DNA from: Chrysogorgia sp. JL179-B06
Taxonomy: Eukaryota > Cnidaria > Anthozoa > Scleralcyonacea > Chrysogorgiidae
Reading direction: 5' to 3'
NCBI GenBank assembly: GCA_035772405.1
Contig: JAYKKM010000005.1
Span: 3,805,001-3,869,000, forward strand
DNA length: 64,000 nt
Below the pieces are notes generated by a model. The model was not told where the DNA came from and made no database searches. It saw only the letters and a list, made by a program, of their open reading frames with translations. Positions 43,001 through 57,500 of the stretch are shown piece after piece. Every line of letters starts with the position of its first letter. Position 1 is the first letter of the stretch. The position numbers and the translations under genes were made by a program.

Positions 43001-46000
43001 ACCGTAAAACTATTAACATCTCTAAACATTATACTTAAAGGCCTTTTATTTAAAAGTGGGTACAGTTCCCCTTTAAACTGCTTTAAAACAGTTTTCAGTT
43101 CGAGCAATGGATACCTTGAGGTGGCTCCCTATGGTTTTATAACCGCGTGCGAGCTGGTAGCTAATTTGGCCGGAAATTTACTGATAATCGGGAAATTTTA
43201 TGACGTCACTCGCGTAAAAAAGCGTTGGTGATTTGTTATATCTGGTGATTTCAATTCATGCATGGTGAATTGTTTTGAACAGTTGCACACTTCAAGATGA
43301 AGCTTATACCTTTATAATTCTGTTTTTTCTCAAAAAATTCTGTCCGACAAATTTTGCGACAAATAGACGTAACATGCCGAAATAATAACAGAATGCATCA
43401 TGCTATTTGAGTTTAAAACGGTTCTTTTCTGATACTGGTTTTTTTTTATGGGGGTTGATGTTTTAAACAGTTTTGACTCTCCATGGGGCTGATAAGTTGT
43501 TCAGAGCGTTATTCAAATTTCTCACTACGACAAAATTGTATATATGGAATAAATGCAACATGTGTATGTTGAAAAAACATGTATTTTGAAAAAAAAATTT
43601 TTAATATAGATGTAATGTTCAAATACATGTACATAATTTTATGGATATATACAGTACAATTATCAAAGAGTTTGACTGTACCCGCCGCCCTATATTACGC
43701 GATCACACATACATCGGGGCTTTTGCTAAGACCCGGGTACTATATAGCAAATAGCCGGCTATATTTTCCAGATGTCGAAGCAAAATAGGTTTGTTTTTAT
43801 GAAAAGCTGCTAACATGCCATTATCAGTGTAATTCATATAGTGAATACCAGTGGACAGGTCGTTGACAATATAGTTGAATTTGCTACCTCCCTTTGATAA
43901 CTATGAATTATTTCTCCAAATGCTGATTTTGCAGGAGTAGTATAGACCGCACCTCCTGGCCCTCCATGAATCAAAATGTCCATTCGGCGCCCATGTCTAA
44001 CACAAAACTAAGTGAAAGCCCCGTTACATACACTAAATATGGATATATTAGAGAATATTATAATGTAACAGGGCTTTCGCTTAGTTTATCTCAACGAGTT
44101 CTACACTAAATTTGCTCTCAATCAAATAACATATATTATGTTTAACGTTGCTGATTTTTATTTTCTTAAGTTAAAAGTAAACCAGAGGTTGAAGAAGAAC
44201 CACCTATTGAACCTGCTATCCCACTAGGCCCTGAACCTGGATCAGAAGACTGGAAATATGTTGATCAACCCATTGATATGGTAGCCTCGGTTATACTTTA
44301 TACTATATCTCATTTCTATTGACGTTTGGGTGAAATTTTGTTTTGAAAACATTTTGCTTGTTTTTTTACCTCATTTAGCCTTTGGTGTCAATTCTTACGA
44401 GCCAATGGGAGAATTTGGAGATGACGTACATTGATACGAGTAAGAAAGTGTTTGGAGAAATTCGTGATGAAAGAGAACTTATTTACAGATATTTTTATGG
44501 AACAAGGTTAGATTTTATTATTATGATTTTATCATATAATATATATTACCGAAATATACAAAATTGTGAAACTTTGAAAACACAAGGAAATTAAACCTTA
44601 ATTTTACGAGGAACCATGTGATTACCTGTTAATCATATAGAAGGCAAACTTTATTCACAAATATGTTAGCTACGTACGTGAACAACATGAGGAAGCCAGC
44701 GACTTAACAGAACAAGGAAGCTTGGATTTCCCACTGGTGTCTCCACCAATCAGGTACAAGTAAGTTTGCCCTGAATTTAGGAAAATGCCCTCATTAGCCA
44801 ATCATATTCGAGTAATTTTGCCCTCTATATGATTATCATGATAATTTGAGAACAGGTGTTATTTCCTACTAAGCAACTGTCCATACTTACAGTCAGTGGC
44901 CATGAGCTAGAGCAGGCTGGGACGGCGAGGTTACTTGGAGCTCGATATTGAGATGACGTTTACATGTCATATTGACAACAGGGCCTTTTTTAAGGATTTT
45001 TGCGTGGGGGGGGGGGGGGGGGGGGGGGGAATCGCCAAGAAGGACCTTGTTGCAAAACTAAAAGGGACCCACTAATAAAGTGTTAAACCCAACTAGACCA
45101 GCGAACATGTGTCAGTAATGAAACGCAAATTGATTACGTATTGATGTTTTAATGCAGAAATTCTTAGCTAATAACTTATGCGCAACGTGAAAGTCATACT
45201 ATACATACAAATTATCTAGAAATGATCGCTTAATCATACATTGGTATATATCAAAACAGCTAATGTAGTGACCATTCTAAACGTAATGCTTGACTTAAAA
45301 ATACAGTAGAAAGCTAGAAACAGATCAAAAGCTTGCCAGAACAAATTAACCGAAAATGAATGACTATACTGACTATAGCTTATATATACTCAATAACTCA
45401 AAGCATATCAGTAAAATCTAGTTTGTAAAGATACTGTTGCAATGTTGCATAATATTAATGATCGATAAGTTCGCTATGAAGTTTTCAAGAAATACGACTA
45501 TATATACATGTCTATTAGTATTAATGTTTACACAAAAAACTTCTTAATAAAGTCCCTTTCAACGTAAGTGCTGACGGTCGGCAAATTCATTCATTTGTTC
45601 TTGCTAAGCATGAACTTCTGAACAGCAGGTCTTGGATCATAAAGGGCGGTTGCAACATGCACCATTCCAGTGAATTAGTAATCTGTCAACCAATGTCTTC
45701 TCTGCGGTTGCCGTCCTGAGATCTGAGAAAAGCATGTTGTAGGTTGACACAGACCTTTCTACAGTCATACTGTGTGGTGAGACAACGCAGAAACTTGTTA
45801 GGAATTCTGTGACAGGTGGCTTGCTGCCCCTCAGCATCGAATACAGCCGAACACCATAATCTTGGTTTTATATTTCCTCTCGGCTTCATCGTGTCGAAAT
45901 TTTCCAGCACCGTATTTATGAATTTTTCTTGGTCTGTTATGTTACATGACGCAAGAAGCCAAGAAGGGGAACAGATGTATTAATGAACTCGATAGCCGTC

Positions 46001-48518
46001 TTGGATGTTGTTAAGTTGATAATGTGCTTGACAACTTCATTTTGCTCATCATCCAGTCGGGTCTAAAGCACAAAAATTTAAAAAGCTGAATTTAACGATG
46101 AGTATTTTCCTGGTATTCGTCAAATTTGCAGTGAGAAGAATGGAATATTGCAAATTAGATTTGCGCATTCAAATTAAGAGTACAATTACTGTAAATGAAG
46201 AATTGTGTTATAACAATTATTTTATTATTTATACTTATTGAATGTACTCACTTTCAGATAGTTTTCTGAAGATGCTACAATTTCAACTCTTACTGGTTCC
46301 TTGTTTCGACGAAATGTTGTTACCAATGAATGGGCAGTTGTTCTTCGGTCATCAATTCCATTATCATCTCCTGACGACTGTAACTTCTTCTCCAATTGCT
46401 CTTCTTGGCCACCTTAAATACAGTTACCAATGTGCATTTATTACTGAAAAACTAGTGGGACCGTAAATTTAACTTTTGTTGTAGTAAAAAAGACATGATG
46501 TTATAGTTACCTGGGTATGGTTTAGCTTTTAAAAGTTCCAATTTTTGCAATGCCACATCTCTGTACCTCAAAATATCGGGAAGAATAATGTCTTCTTTCT
46601 GGCATTATTTCTCAATGTACCTGAAGACGGAGCTGATGTCAACCATAAGGGCGCTAAGCCAAGTTTGGAGACTTGAAGGATGCCAATTATTTAGAAATCC
46701 TCTTGCCTTGTCTTTCTCTTTCCTCTCATAATCTCCGCTTGGTGCATCAATGATTTTCTGCCAATGAAGGCGACAGCCGTCAAGATTGCCGAGGACCGCC
46801 TCGCATAATTGTATTAGATGCTGTGCGAACCTGACTTCGTGATGAGCTGGGAAAGACTTCATCTTTGGAATCATGCTCTTGAGCTCTTTGGTGCGCAGGC
46901 CAGAAGTGCGATAATACGTTGAAACAGCGACTACATTGGAATTCCAAATTTTCAACTCTGGAACAGATCGAATGACATCTTCCATGGCCAAATCAGACCT
47001 GTGACAGGCACACCAAAAATTGAATGTTGGATGACCAACATACTCTTCCATTCGTGCCCACAGACCAGATGTCCGACCTGTATTTGCTGATTCCCCATCT
47101 GTTGTAACTCCGGCATATCTTGCTTGGATATCTGCATCATTCAAGCCGATATCTTTCAAAGAAGAAACAACGGCATCCAACAACCCTTCAGCACCACGTT
47201 TCTCAACCTCTTTTACACATACAAGACGTGTTTGAATGGAAAGAGGGGAGGCTTCATTATTAAAACGTGCAAAGACAAATTTCTTGTCTTGTTGTTTCGT
47301 ATCTAGAGATCCATCAATCTGAACTGCGAAACGAAAACACTTTTGCAATTCTCCTTTAACCGTGAATGCTTTCTGTAAAGCTGGTTTATGTCAAAATCGG
47401 AACTGAAATAGCGTACTTGGTTTCAACCAGAAAGTCATCATGGAAATGGTATTTGTCAGCAACAAATTAACATAATCTGCCAATCGCTACAGAGCTAGTT
47501 GGATGCAAACAGCGGTTGAACGGTACCAGTTCACTACATACATTTTATTTGAATAGAAAGTCTGGAAACTATTAACTAAATAATAAAAAATTTCCTTCTG
47601 TTTCTTTATTGTTTGTTAATTTGGTAGTACTTTTACTGGGGGGGGGGGGGGGGGGGGGGGGCAATATCCATTCGTGGGGGGCTCAAGGAGGGGCTGACCA
47701 ACACAACTTGGAGTAAAACTCCAAGTTAAACACAACCGTATAAATCAAACTCGTTTAAGGTACAACACGTTTCGTTCATTGTATTCGGCACATGTGAAAA
47801 TCGACGTTTAAACCGGGCCTAATAAAGCCTTCAGACGACAAGTCGAAATCTTGAAAATAAACAATTTACGTGGTGTTTTTTAAGCTTTGATTGATTGATT
47901 GAGTGAAATTATTTATTCCCATACAAACTTTCAAGCAATTCATTTCTTAAATGTTGTTTACAAATTGTCTTCAATTGGCCATGTTATAAGCTTAGCTTTT
48001 TATAAGCTGTTATGGTCTAGCGGTTACCACACATGTCTATGAGCTGGGAGACACAGGTTTAAATCTCGGGTCGGACCTCCACTCAGGGTCTTAAAAATAA
48101 TTGAGGAGAAAGTGCTGCCTTTGCAACAATATCAGCAAATGGTAAGACTTTTGGATCTTCTCGGATAACGACCTTAAATCGTAGGCCCTCGGAACCTATA
48201 TATATTATAATTTGGCTTCTAGCCTGTTGGGGTATTCCGTTCACCTAAAAGAGTGATAAATCTAATGAACTAAACTAAACTTTACGTCTTAAGTTTTTCC
48301 AGCGAACGTTTTTTAACTCATTGTTTCAGGAAAGAGTTTTTAACGTTCCTCCAAAGACCTGACGAAAAGGAAGAGTATGTTCTGCAGTGGCAGAAAAATT
48401 ATAACGAAGTTGCTGATGATACGAGGAGTGATGATGACATGAAGGCGGAGTTACATGAAGAAGTTGATGTGAGGAGTTACACACTTTAATTCTGTGAGGA
48501 CCTTAACGTTGACAGACA

Positions 48519-48553
<35 letters not shown>

Positions 48554-51500
48554 TGTCAAACTGTATGGGGTATATCATTATACTTCACAACAATTCAAAA
48601 TGTTATCCATAGTCCAGACAGTACATATTCATTTACGATTTCAATTGAAACCAATTAATCATTAGGGCTTAATCTATTTTTTATATTTATTGTGCCATGA
48701 TATCAAGAATTATCCAGACCGAGGTCAATGTTATCTGTCGAAGCCGAAGGCTGAGGTGGATAACATTGACAGAGGTCTGGATAATTCTTGATATCATGTG
48801 TAAGCCGACTCCAAGAATTGTTTTATTATACAATTATAAATGTAGAAGCCTTTAGGGAGTTTAGGAAATAAGCCACGCAAAGACAATTACGACACCTAGA
48901 GACAATTTATGATATTTTGTAGGTGGAAAGACATCAAGAATTGTCTGTAGGTTATTTAACCAATCACAATCGAGATTGTCATGAGTATTGTATAATAATA
49001 GTTGTTATCTTGCGTTCAACTAATTAAAAATTGTTTGTTGTAGGATCTTTGTGATCGACTTTACGATATTTGTGATAATCGAAAAGAAATGGCTGAAAAC
49101 GAACGTCTAGCTGTAATGAATGAAGGTTGGCTTGAAGATCGTTTGGGTTTACTAACCAATCATTATTTAACTCTGATGCAAGTTGAGGTGGATCGCTATC
49201 AGGATACTTTGCGAGTTTTAAAGGATTATTATAAAGCAATCGAAGGTGAGATAGATATGTTATTTTTGATGTTTTTTCGTAATCTAGACATAAAGGCTGG
49301 GACGTACAGTTTATAGGAGCATATATACTATATATACAGACATTTGTTACAGTGAACTTATTGATTCTCAGTTTGGGCATAATTTAATGACAAGTTGTTT
49401 GGAGGGATTATTTATTCAAGTCGTGTAGTGAAGAAATGTTGTTCACAGAGGTTTTCCACATTCAATGCAGGAATGTATGTATATAACACCAGAATGTTGT
49501 ATTACAATAAAGGCAGTTGGCAAACTGGGGGGGGGGGGGGGGGGGGGGGTTAGGGGGTGCGGGTATGCTCTGCCGGAAAAGTTTGAAAGCTCATACTTTC
49601 TAGAAGGCCGCCTCCTTCCCCCCCCCCCCCCTCCGTTTGCCGGCGCCTGCACTGAATAAAGGGTTGCAGTGATATGTTGCAATCGCCAAAACGTTTCGAA
49701 ACTCATTACACTGTACGTAAAAAATATAAATAATTTTATTACGTAAATGACCTTGGCTTGATCGTAGATAGAAGACTACCTTTAACGAACATCTCGCCAT
49801 CTTGGTATAGAATCGTATCGACGCTATTCACAGTAACTAATTCACTAGTTTTTACAATATTTCACTGTTCTTCAGTATGGCCTGGCACCAGCAAATATAA
49901 CATTGCAAAACGTCAACTATAGTACAGAGTTTTGCTGCAATTTTACTCTCAGGCAAAAAGAAAGATCATCCCCTCACGAGATGCTAGCAGATCCTGATCT
50001 CGGATCGAGTTTATTTGTATATATATATATATGCGTCAACGGCCGTCCGCGCGACATCGGAAAATTTGGTCCTGGTAACTAGATACTCAGCATTTGAATT
50101 AATATTTAAATTGAACCGTCACATGATTCAAAGGTTTTTTTTCAAAAAGAGACATAGTTTTTTGAGGAAATAGAAGTCCGAGTATGTATTTTGACTCGCT
50201 AATTCCAAATCTGTTTTCAGAATTGAAAACGGTTATATATTGATCGAGATATTCAAAATAATATACGACGAAGTGACCGGCTTATAGCCGACGAAGCCGA
50301 CTAATTTCTAAGTACATAAACCATTTTTACGAAGGGTATTCACGTTCTCGTAATATAGTAGACAGTAGACACTTATGTTATGTATTTTGACTCGCTAATT
50401 CCAAATCTGTTTTCAGAATTGAAAACGGTTAAATATTGATCGAGATAACGTTCAAAATAATATACGACGAAGGACCAGCTTATAGCCGACTTATTTCTAA
50501 GTACATAAACCGTTTTTACGAAGGGTACTCACGTTCTCGTAATACAGTAAACACGTATGTTATGTATGTTGACTCGCTAATTCCAAATCTGTTTTCAGAG
50601 TTTAAATCGGTTAAATATTGGCCGAGATAACGTTCAAACATTTCTAAGACGAAACGGGCTTTTGCAAATTGTGAATTTTTGCAAGCTTCCGCGGAAATTC
50701 GGTCACCTATGAGTAGTTTCATCAGGTTTACCCTGCTTGTGACGTCACCAATTTCCTATAGTTAATTAGGTCAAATATTACAACAAGATGGCGGAAAAGT
50801 TTTGTCATAATTATCTGAAATATTTCAAAAACCAAGAAAGATACAGAAAAATTGTAAAAGGTTTTCTTATACCATTTTACGAGTTGCCATATCCCTTTAA
50901 GATTATTTCATGGCTTCAAATATCAGCCAAAACAAATTTAATAAACAGTATTAGCTTAGTCTGGTTCATAGGTCGTCCTCAAGTTAATTTAAATCGATAT
51001 TCATAGCGTTGGAAAGATTTCCACAACACATCTCATCCGGTCGGCAACCGAGCCAGCTCGCCTCCGCAGTCGTCCCTTTCGTAAACGGTATTTGCCATCC
51101 TAAACAATGACCCTAACCCCCCTGAATCCTAATCCCCCGAAATTTTTCTCAACACTGCCACAACTTGACATAGTTTTCCGTACATATTAGTAAAAAATTC
51201 AGGGGTTAGGATTCAGGGGGGTTGGGGTCATTGTTTACTCAATGTAATCATGGCCTTATAGATAAACCACCCCAGTAGAGCCAAATCAAAAGAATAATTT
51301 ATAACATAAGAATCCTTTCCCGTTTTTGTCAATTGTATTTGAGATCCACTACCTTTTAGATCTTTTTAAATGTTGTCAACTTGTTTTAGGTAAAACTCCA
51401 ATAGAAGCAATCACAGAAACATGTCGAGTACCTCTGGTTGAATTACCTCCAACGATTCAAGGAGTTTCCTCTTCATCAAGTGATGTTGGAAGTCAAAATG

Positions 51501-54500
51501 AAGTAAAACACTCATCAAGTCGTAAAGATCGAGAAATGTTAAAAACACCAGAAGTCACCTCTGACGGAGATGAACAACGACACAGGTTGGTTATGCTATT
51601 TATTATAATGATATATGTTAATCAACCTCGTTCCCAGGGCATTTTTCCTCCACGGCGGAAGTCGGCGAAAATGGCCCTGGGATCGGCTGGTCACATGACA
51701 CCCAGAATATCTGGGTGTTTTGATATGATAATTTATGATAATTTAGGTCATTTGTCTTTGTTTACTCTGTTGATGTGATAATGAATGAGAAATATGCAAC
51801 GCTCTGCAGACTTGTTCATGTAAAGCATTCATCCTAAAAGCAAATAATTCATAATACATCCATGATTATCTTATATAAATATCATGGACGAACAAGTATA
51901 TATCGAATGCAGTTCAAAAAAAATGCGAGGAAATTTCTTAACATGTGGATTTAGATGAATAAATTATACTCTAGCTGAATTAATCGAGTTTTAGAACTGG
52001 CCAATAAGATTACGGAATCGACCAGCCGATCCCAGGGCCATTTTCGCCGACCTTCCACCGTGCATGGTGGCAAAATGCCCTGGGTATGAGGTTGATATGT
52101 TAATCTTAAGGTGGGTCAAAACAGTTTTTTAAGTATTAGGGATGTTTGAGCTTCACTTAGCATGCAATTACTATAGAAAAGATAGATTAATGTTTGTATT
52201 TTCCATTTCCGGTGCTTTTAGTAACAGTGTTAGTTTATGTTATATTTCTTATTAAAGTTTCTTTATTATATAACAATGGCGTCATTTTTCCTAATAAGGC
52301 TAAGAGAACTAGTCAAATCCAGGAGTGGAATACACACTAAATTCTGTATTGCATACTTCTATACCAAGTTTAACCGGTTTAGAAGAGGTAAAATCTGCTT
52401 TGTATGGCAAATCCATAGTAAAATGTCGGATGCGAACTGTCTATATTGAACAGTCATGTAATAAATACTCGTTTCTCGCATTTTTCTCGCCATTTCAGGG
52501 CTCGGAAAAATACATCCGAAACTCGTAAAATACCTGACCGTATTATCGATAAAACCATTCAATAAGATGTATATATCAAACTTATTACGATCAAACTCAA
52601 ATCCTGACAGGGATCCCAGACAGGGATCGAACCTGTAACCAGTGAACCATTGAGCTACCGAGACTGAGATGGAGAGCGAAGGTTACAATGATGTGTTAAT
52701 ATACACAATGTTGTAGTGAATGTGGGAGAGCTCGGAGTAGACAGAAGACACGTGGACGATCGTCAAGCTCCTCAGAAAAATGATTCTGAGTCCCGTACAG
52801 GAATCGAACCTGTAACCTTCTGATTGACGGTGAGACGCTCTAACCATTGAGCTAACGAGACTCAGGTGGAGAGCGAAGGTTACAATGATAATCTGGTTCG
52901 ATTGATATATTTACTGCCTATGCGGCAGTCACTATATATCGGTAATACTCGGATGGGTTAATATATACACAGAATAATTTTTCTGAGGATATGAACTTGA
53001 CGATCGTCCACGTATCGTTACAATGATGTATTGTATATCAGTAATGCTATTATATATATATTTGTAAGTAGACAGACATACATGGACGATCGTCAAGCTC
53101 AAATCCTAATGCCGGACAGGTAACGAACCTGTAACCTTCAGATTGCCAGTGATAAACCTTTTTACTATTTTTACACGAGAACTGACCCAACTTCGGGATC
53201 TTCAGTAAACAGACTTTTATATACATTCTATATTTTCACCCTTTCTATCTATTCCTGTACAAAGGATTCCTTTAGTTCCTCGTAGACCAAAGTCTGGAGA
53301 CATTGCGTTTAACAAAGACAAAAAAGATAAAAAGTCATCACAGAAGAGAGATAAGGCAGACAATCAATCTGAAACACCAGTGTTACCAACAGATCCTGAT
53401 GAGCGGGTAAGAATGAGCACGGTAGAATCATATTTATTTATTTATTAGGAGTATAAATCAAAGATTATATAAGTGCGTTCGAAGCAAGTGTATTAAAGAG
53501 GTGAATGGGAATGTCAACAAATATAAAACAAATAATAAATATATAACTTTCTTATTTGCGTAAGAGATAAACACCGAGAACGAGAGATTTATGCGGCATA
53601 TAGCCCCGAGGACGCGTAACGTCCGAGGGCTGTATATCGCATAAATCCCGACGTTCGAGGTGTTTGTCTGACTTATTATTACATTGAGGAGGTTTCCAAC
53701 AAAGTTTTGTCGATTTTGTCCACCTTGGACAAAGATTTTCCTAGATTTTTCTTCGTTTCTTATCTTATTAGTATTCATAGGGATGTATGGCGCATACATC
53801 CCGCGGTACATCAAAGGAAACCGACTCAATGTAATAATAACATATGTTATGGGAGGTCCGTGGATTCTCATACCAGATTCCAATCAAAATAAACTATTAT
53901 AGTCGTTGATAAAACCATGTTTTACAATTTTGATTCTGATTTGCTTCATGTTTGTTTTACAGTTAATTTTTGATGGGTATTTCCATGCCATTGGTATAAT
54001 AGATACTCTGGTAAGCCTTTATGATAGTTTTGTTTATCTCACACAATATATTATTTGGAAATTAGTATAAGTTAATTTTTCAGGCCGCGTTAGACCAAAC
54101 AGAACAAGAGGAGGAGGTCAATAAATTGGCGGAAACTCAAAGAGAAAGAGAAAGAGAAAAAGAGAAAGAAAAGGAAGTTACAAAAAAGGCTGGAAAAGAT
54201 AAGAAAGATAAAAAAGGAAGAAAAAGTGCCAGTAAGATGGCAGTGACAAAGCCGGAAAGTCCGCCACTAGGTTAGTATATTGTTAAATATATTGTCTTTA
54301 TAATTGTTTTTATTTACTAGTTAGTTATTATTTACTTAATTAATTAATTATAGTTACAATTTTGTTTTATGTAAGAGATAAACACCGAGAACGGAGGTAC
54401 TCTGGCATATGCCTGAATACCGACGTTCGAGGTGTTTATCTGCCTTAGTTCATGATCTTATTCATGAGGTATTTTTGTGTAAAATCTAAATATATTGAGG

Positions 54501-57500
54501 GATTTATCTATATGAATACCTCATTAATATATTAATGAGGTATTTATATAGATAAATCCCTCCAATCAGTCATATAAATACCTTGTATTTTTAGTGAGTG
54601 ATTATGCGAAATAAAGGTTTGTGAATAACAAAGAAAACCGACTCGATCATGAACGAATAGTTATTATTTACTTAATTATAGTTACAATTTTGTACATATA
54701 ATTTGTTGTAATTATCTTACAACCTGAAACATTTTACGTTTAATATTGTTAGTATATTTAGTAATAGGTGTACTCAATTAGTAGAGGGAATGTTTTCCAT
54801 CGGCTAAACGTATTTTGACACGTAAATAAAGTTATTATTATTGCGGGAGATCTTTACGGCAAAATTATCTTGCCCGCGGTCTTTCAGTACAGACTGAGCG
54901 ACGAAGGAGCGAGCTCTGTGCAAAAAGACCAAGGGTAGGATAATTTTGCCGTAGACCGACCAAATGAGGTTCAAAGACTGTGGTACGCGTCATGACTTTG
55001 TAGATATACAGATGTATAACATTACATTATATTAATATAATATGTATATATATATTTATACACACTTTTATTTACATGTATATTAAGTTTATACATGAAT
55101 TAGTGCTATTTAGCCAGGTTAGCTTTACTATTTTAAATAGCCAGTGTTTTAGTGATTTGTTTCAATGTAATTTATAAATAACTTTTGTATTGTAATTTTC
55201 TTATTGCCACAAATAAATCTGTTCTGTTCTGTACTATATAACTGTAACTCATGACCTCCCAAATAAGAACCTGATTTAAATTTCAGGCTAATTTCAGTCT
55301 AAATGCCAAATTTCAGGCTGCAGGAACCACTAGGTTCTTATACGCGGGGTTTTACTGTATTAGTCGTCATATACCTGTAAGTGTCTCTATCTAACATTGT
55401 TTATAATTGGTAGAATATTTCATTTACCATGTCCATGATCTTTAGTTGTTGATGCCAATACTGAAGTAGAGAACGAAGAAGAAAGGATTAACAAGGAATT
55501 ACAAGAAAACGCACGGCGAGAATTTCTAGGAGCTGTAGGATTTGAAGGTAAATCTGAACAGTTAATTACATGGACATGCAATTGAATGAATAACATTCAA
55601 TGAACATACAATTTACGTAAGTATAGACCATTATCCGTCTATTTTTGAACACTTCTAACTGGTCATAAGTGACCTACTAATGGAGACACTATACATACAC
55701 TGTAAGTAAATTAATAATGTTTCTCGACTGTGATTGGCTGATTCGAGTGCAGTTGATCCCAAACAGTGCAAACATTTGTTATCACAGTGCAAAAATCTGT
55801 TATCACAGTGCAAAAACTTGTTATCACAGTGCAAAAATCTGTTATGACAGTCTCGAACATTTTCCTGTATATTATTAATAAGTAATAGTATGATTTCTCG
55901 TGCAATTTTGAAAAAACACGCACTTGTGAGTTTTTCAAAGACCTCAAATAGCACTATGCAAATATGGTTCACTCGTGCGTGTTTTTCCAAATTGCACGAG
56001 AAATCATACTATTACCTATACAAAGAAATAAGTTTACTGCATATTACATTATTGTATTACTATGGAAAATAACACTGATCGAGAAGAATTAATGAAAAAT
56101 CGCACGCGTGTTTGGCGAATTGATCATAATATCACGAGTGCGTGCGTAGCACAAGTGCAGGTATTATGAATACTTCGCCAAACACAAGTGCAATTATTCA
56201 TTAATTCGAGAACAATTGTTATTTCTTATTAATAACATTTTAATCAATTTTACACATTACGAAATTTTACTGAGAAAGCAAAAAAAGCTGTTGTTTGTCA
56301 GTATTACAACGCAACGTCCCGGATGTTTGGAGTTTAATACTGATGTCATTAGCCAATCGAGAATAAATAAAATTTATTGAAATATTATTAAAGTCTATAA
56401 TTTAGTTAAATTCTGTAAACATTCTTAATTATCGCACATTAAATATAATTATTTGGGCTATGATCTTTTACGCTGGTCAAATGAAAAACATTTTCAATGA
56501 CTAACAGTTCGTCGCTATACAAGTCGTTTCTTATAGTAGAGTAAAGACGTGGTGACAATGTTAGTTATAAAATATGTTTTAAAAAATAGTTATAAAATAT
56601 GTTTTACTCTTTTGAATGTCGTATAATAAGAAGATTTTTAAGTAAATGGCATTGATATTCGTTGGTATTTGTTTTTTAGATGCTGCACTACGAACGCGTT
56701 TAGAAATGATAAGAAACCGTTTAGTGGCTGTGTTGCAGGAATTAAAGGTATAAAAATATTTTATATTGATCTTAAAAATAGATGTGTAGGAGATGTCTAA
56801 TGAAAAACTGAGCTCTTCCTATTTTAAATCTTACTTATTACGTTACTTGTTCAAGTACCTACCTTATGTTTGGGCTTAACACAGTGGTTGCAGTGACAGT
56901 GCATTCCCAAACGACAACTACGTACATATGTGGAGTCGTGGACATGTGCAATGAACTAATACATCACAGAGAGTATTGCATTCACAACAAGAACTCCAAT
57001 AAAAGTTATACGATATAAACAATGGATCAACAAATATCGGAAACATCTCTGGTATTTATTTCGTCAGCGCCTATTTGTTTAGCTCTTGCTCAGACACTTG
57101 CGATTCCACTGACAGCTTTGCCACAGTATTAAGGAAGTATCATTTATAGTGGCAGTGATTTATCAGAAATTTGTTTACCAAACATCAACTACATAGTCAC
57201 AATGTACAGTATGTATACAATACTGTGTATCCAGTCAAAAGCCTTGCCAATTATATTCAGATAATTGATAGTTATTTATAATTTAAGTCTGTATTTAAAT
57301 ATAATTAAAAGAATTGAAAACAATGTGTACGTATACTACAGTATGTCTGTTACAATTTATATAATCAATCCCAGGGTTCATTTTGGAAATTTTAACAAAA
57401 ATTAGGCTTCCGATGGCTTTTGAGGCAGCACTTCCCTTGCGAAAAGTAACTTCTAGTATTATCATTAGCTAAAGTTTCATCTTCGGCCTCTCTTCCCTGC

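Noticed and set aside
44754..44765. Reading exon 29 through to a stop as an alternative C-terminus
   Set aside because: The frame meets TAA directly after AAG at 44761, but a consensus GTAAGT donor overlaps it and downstream exons are well conserved.
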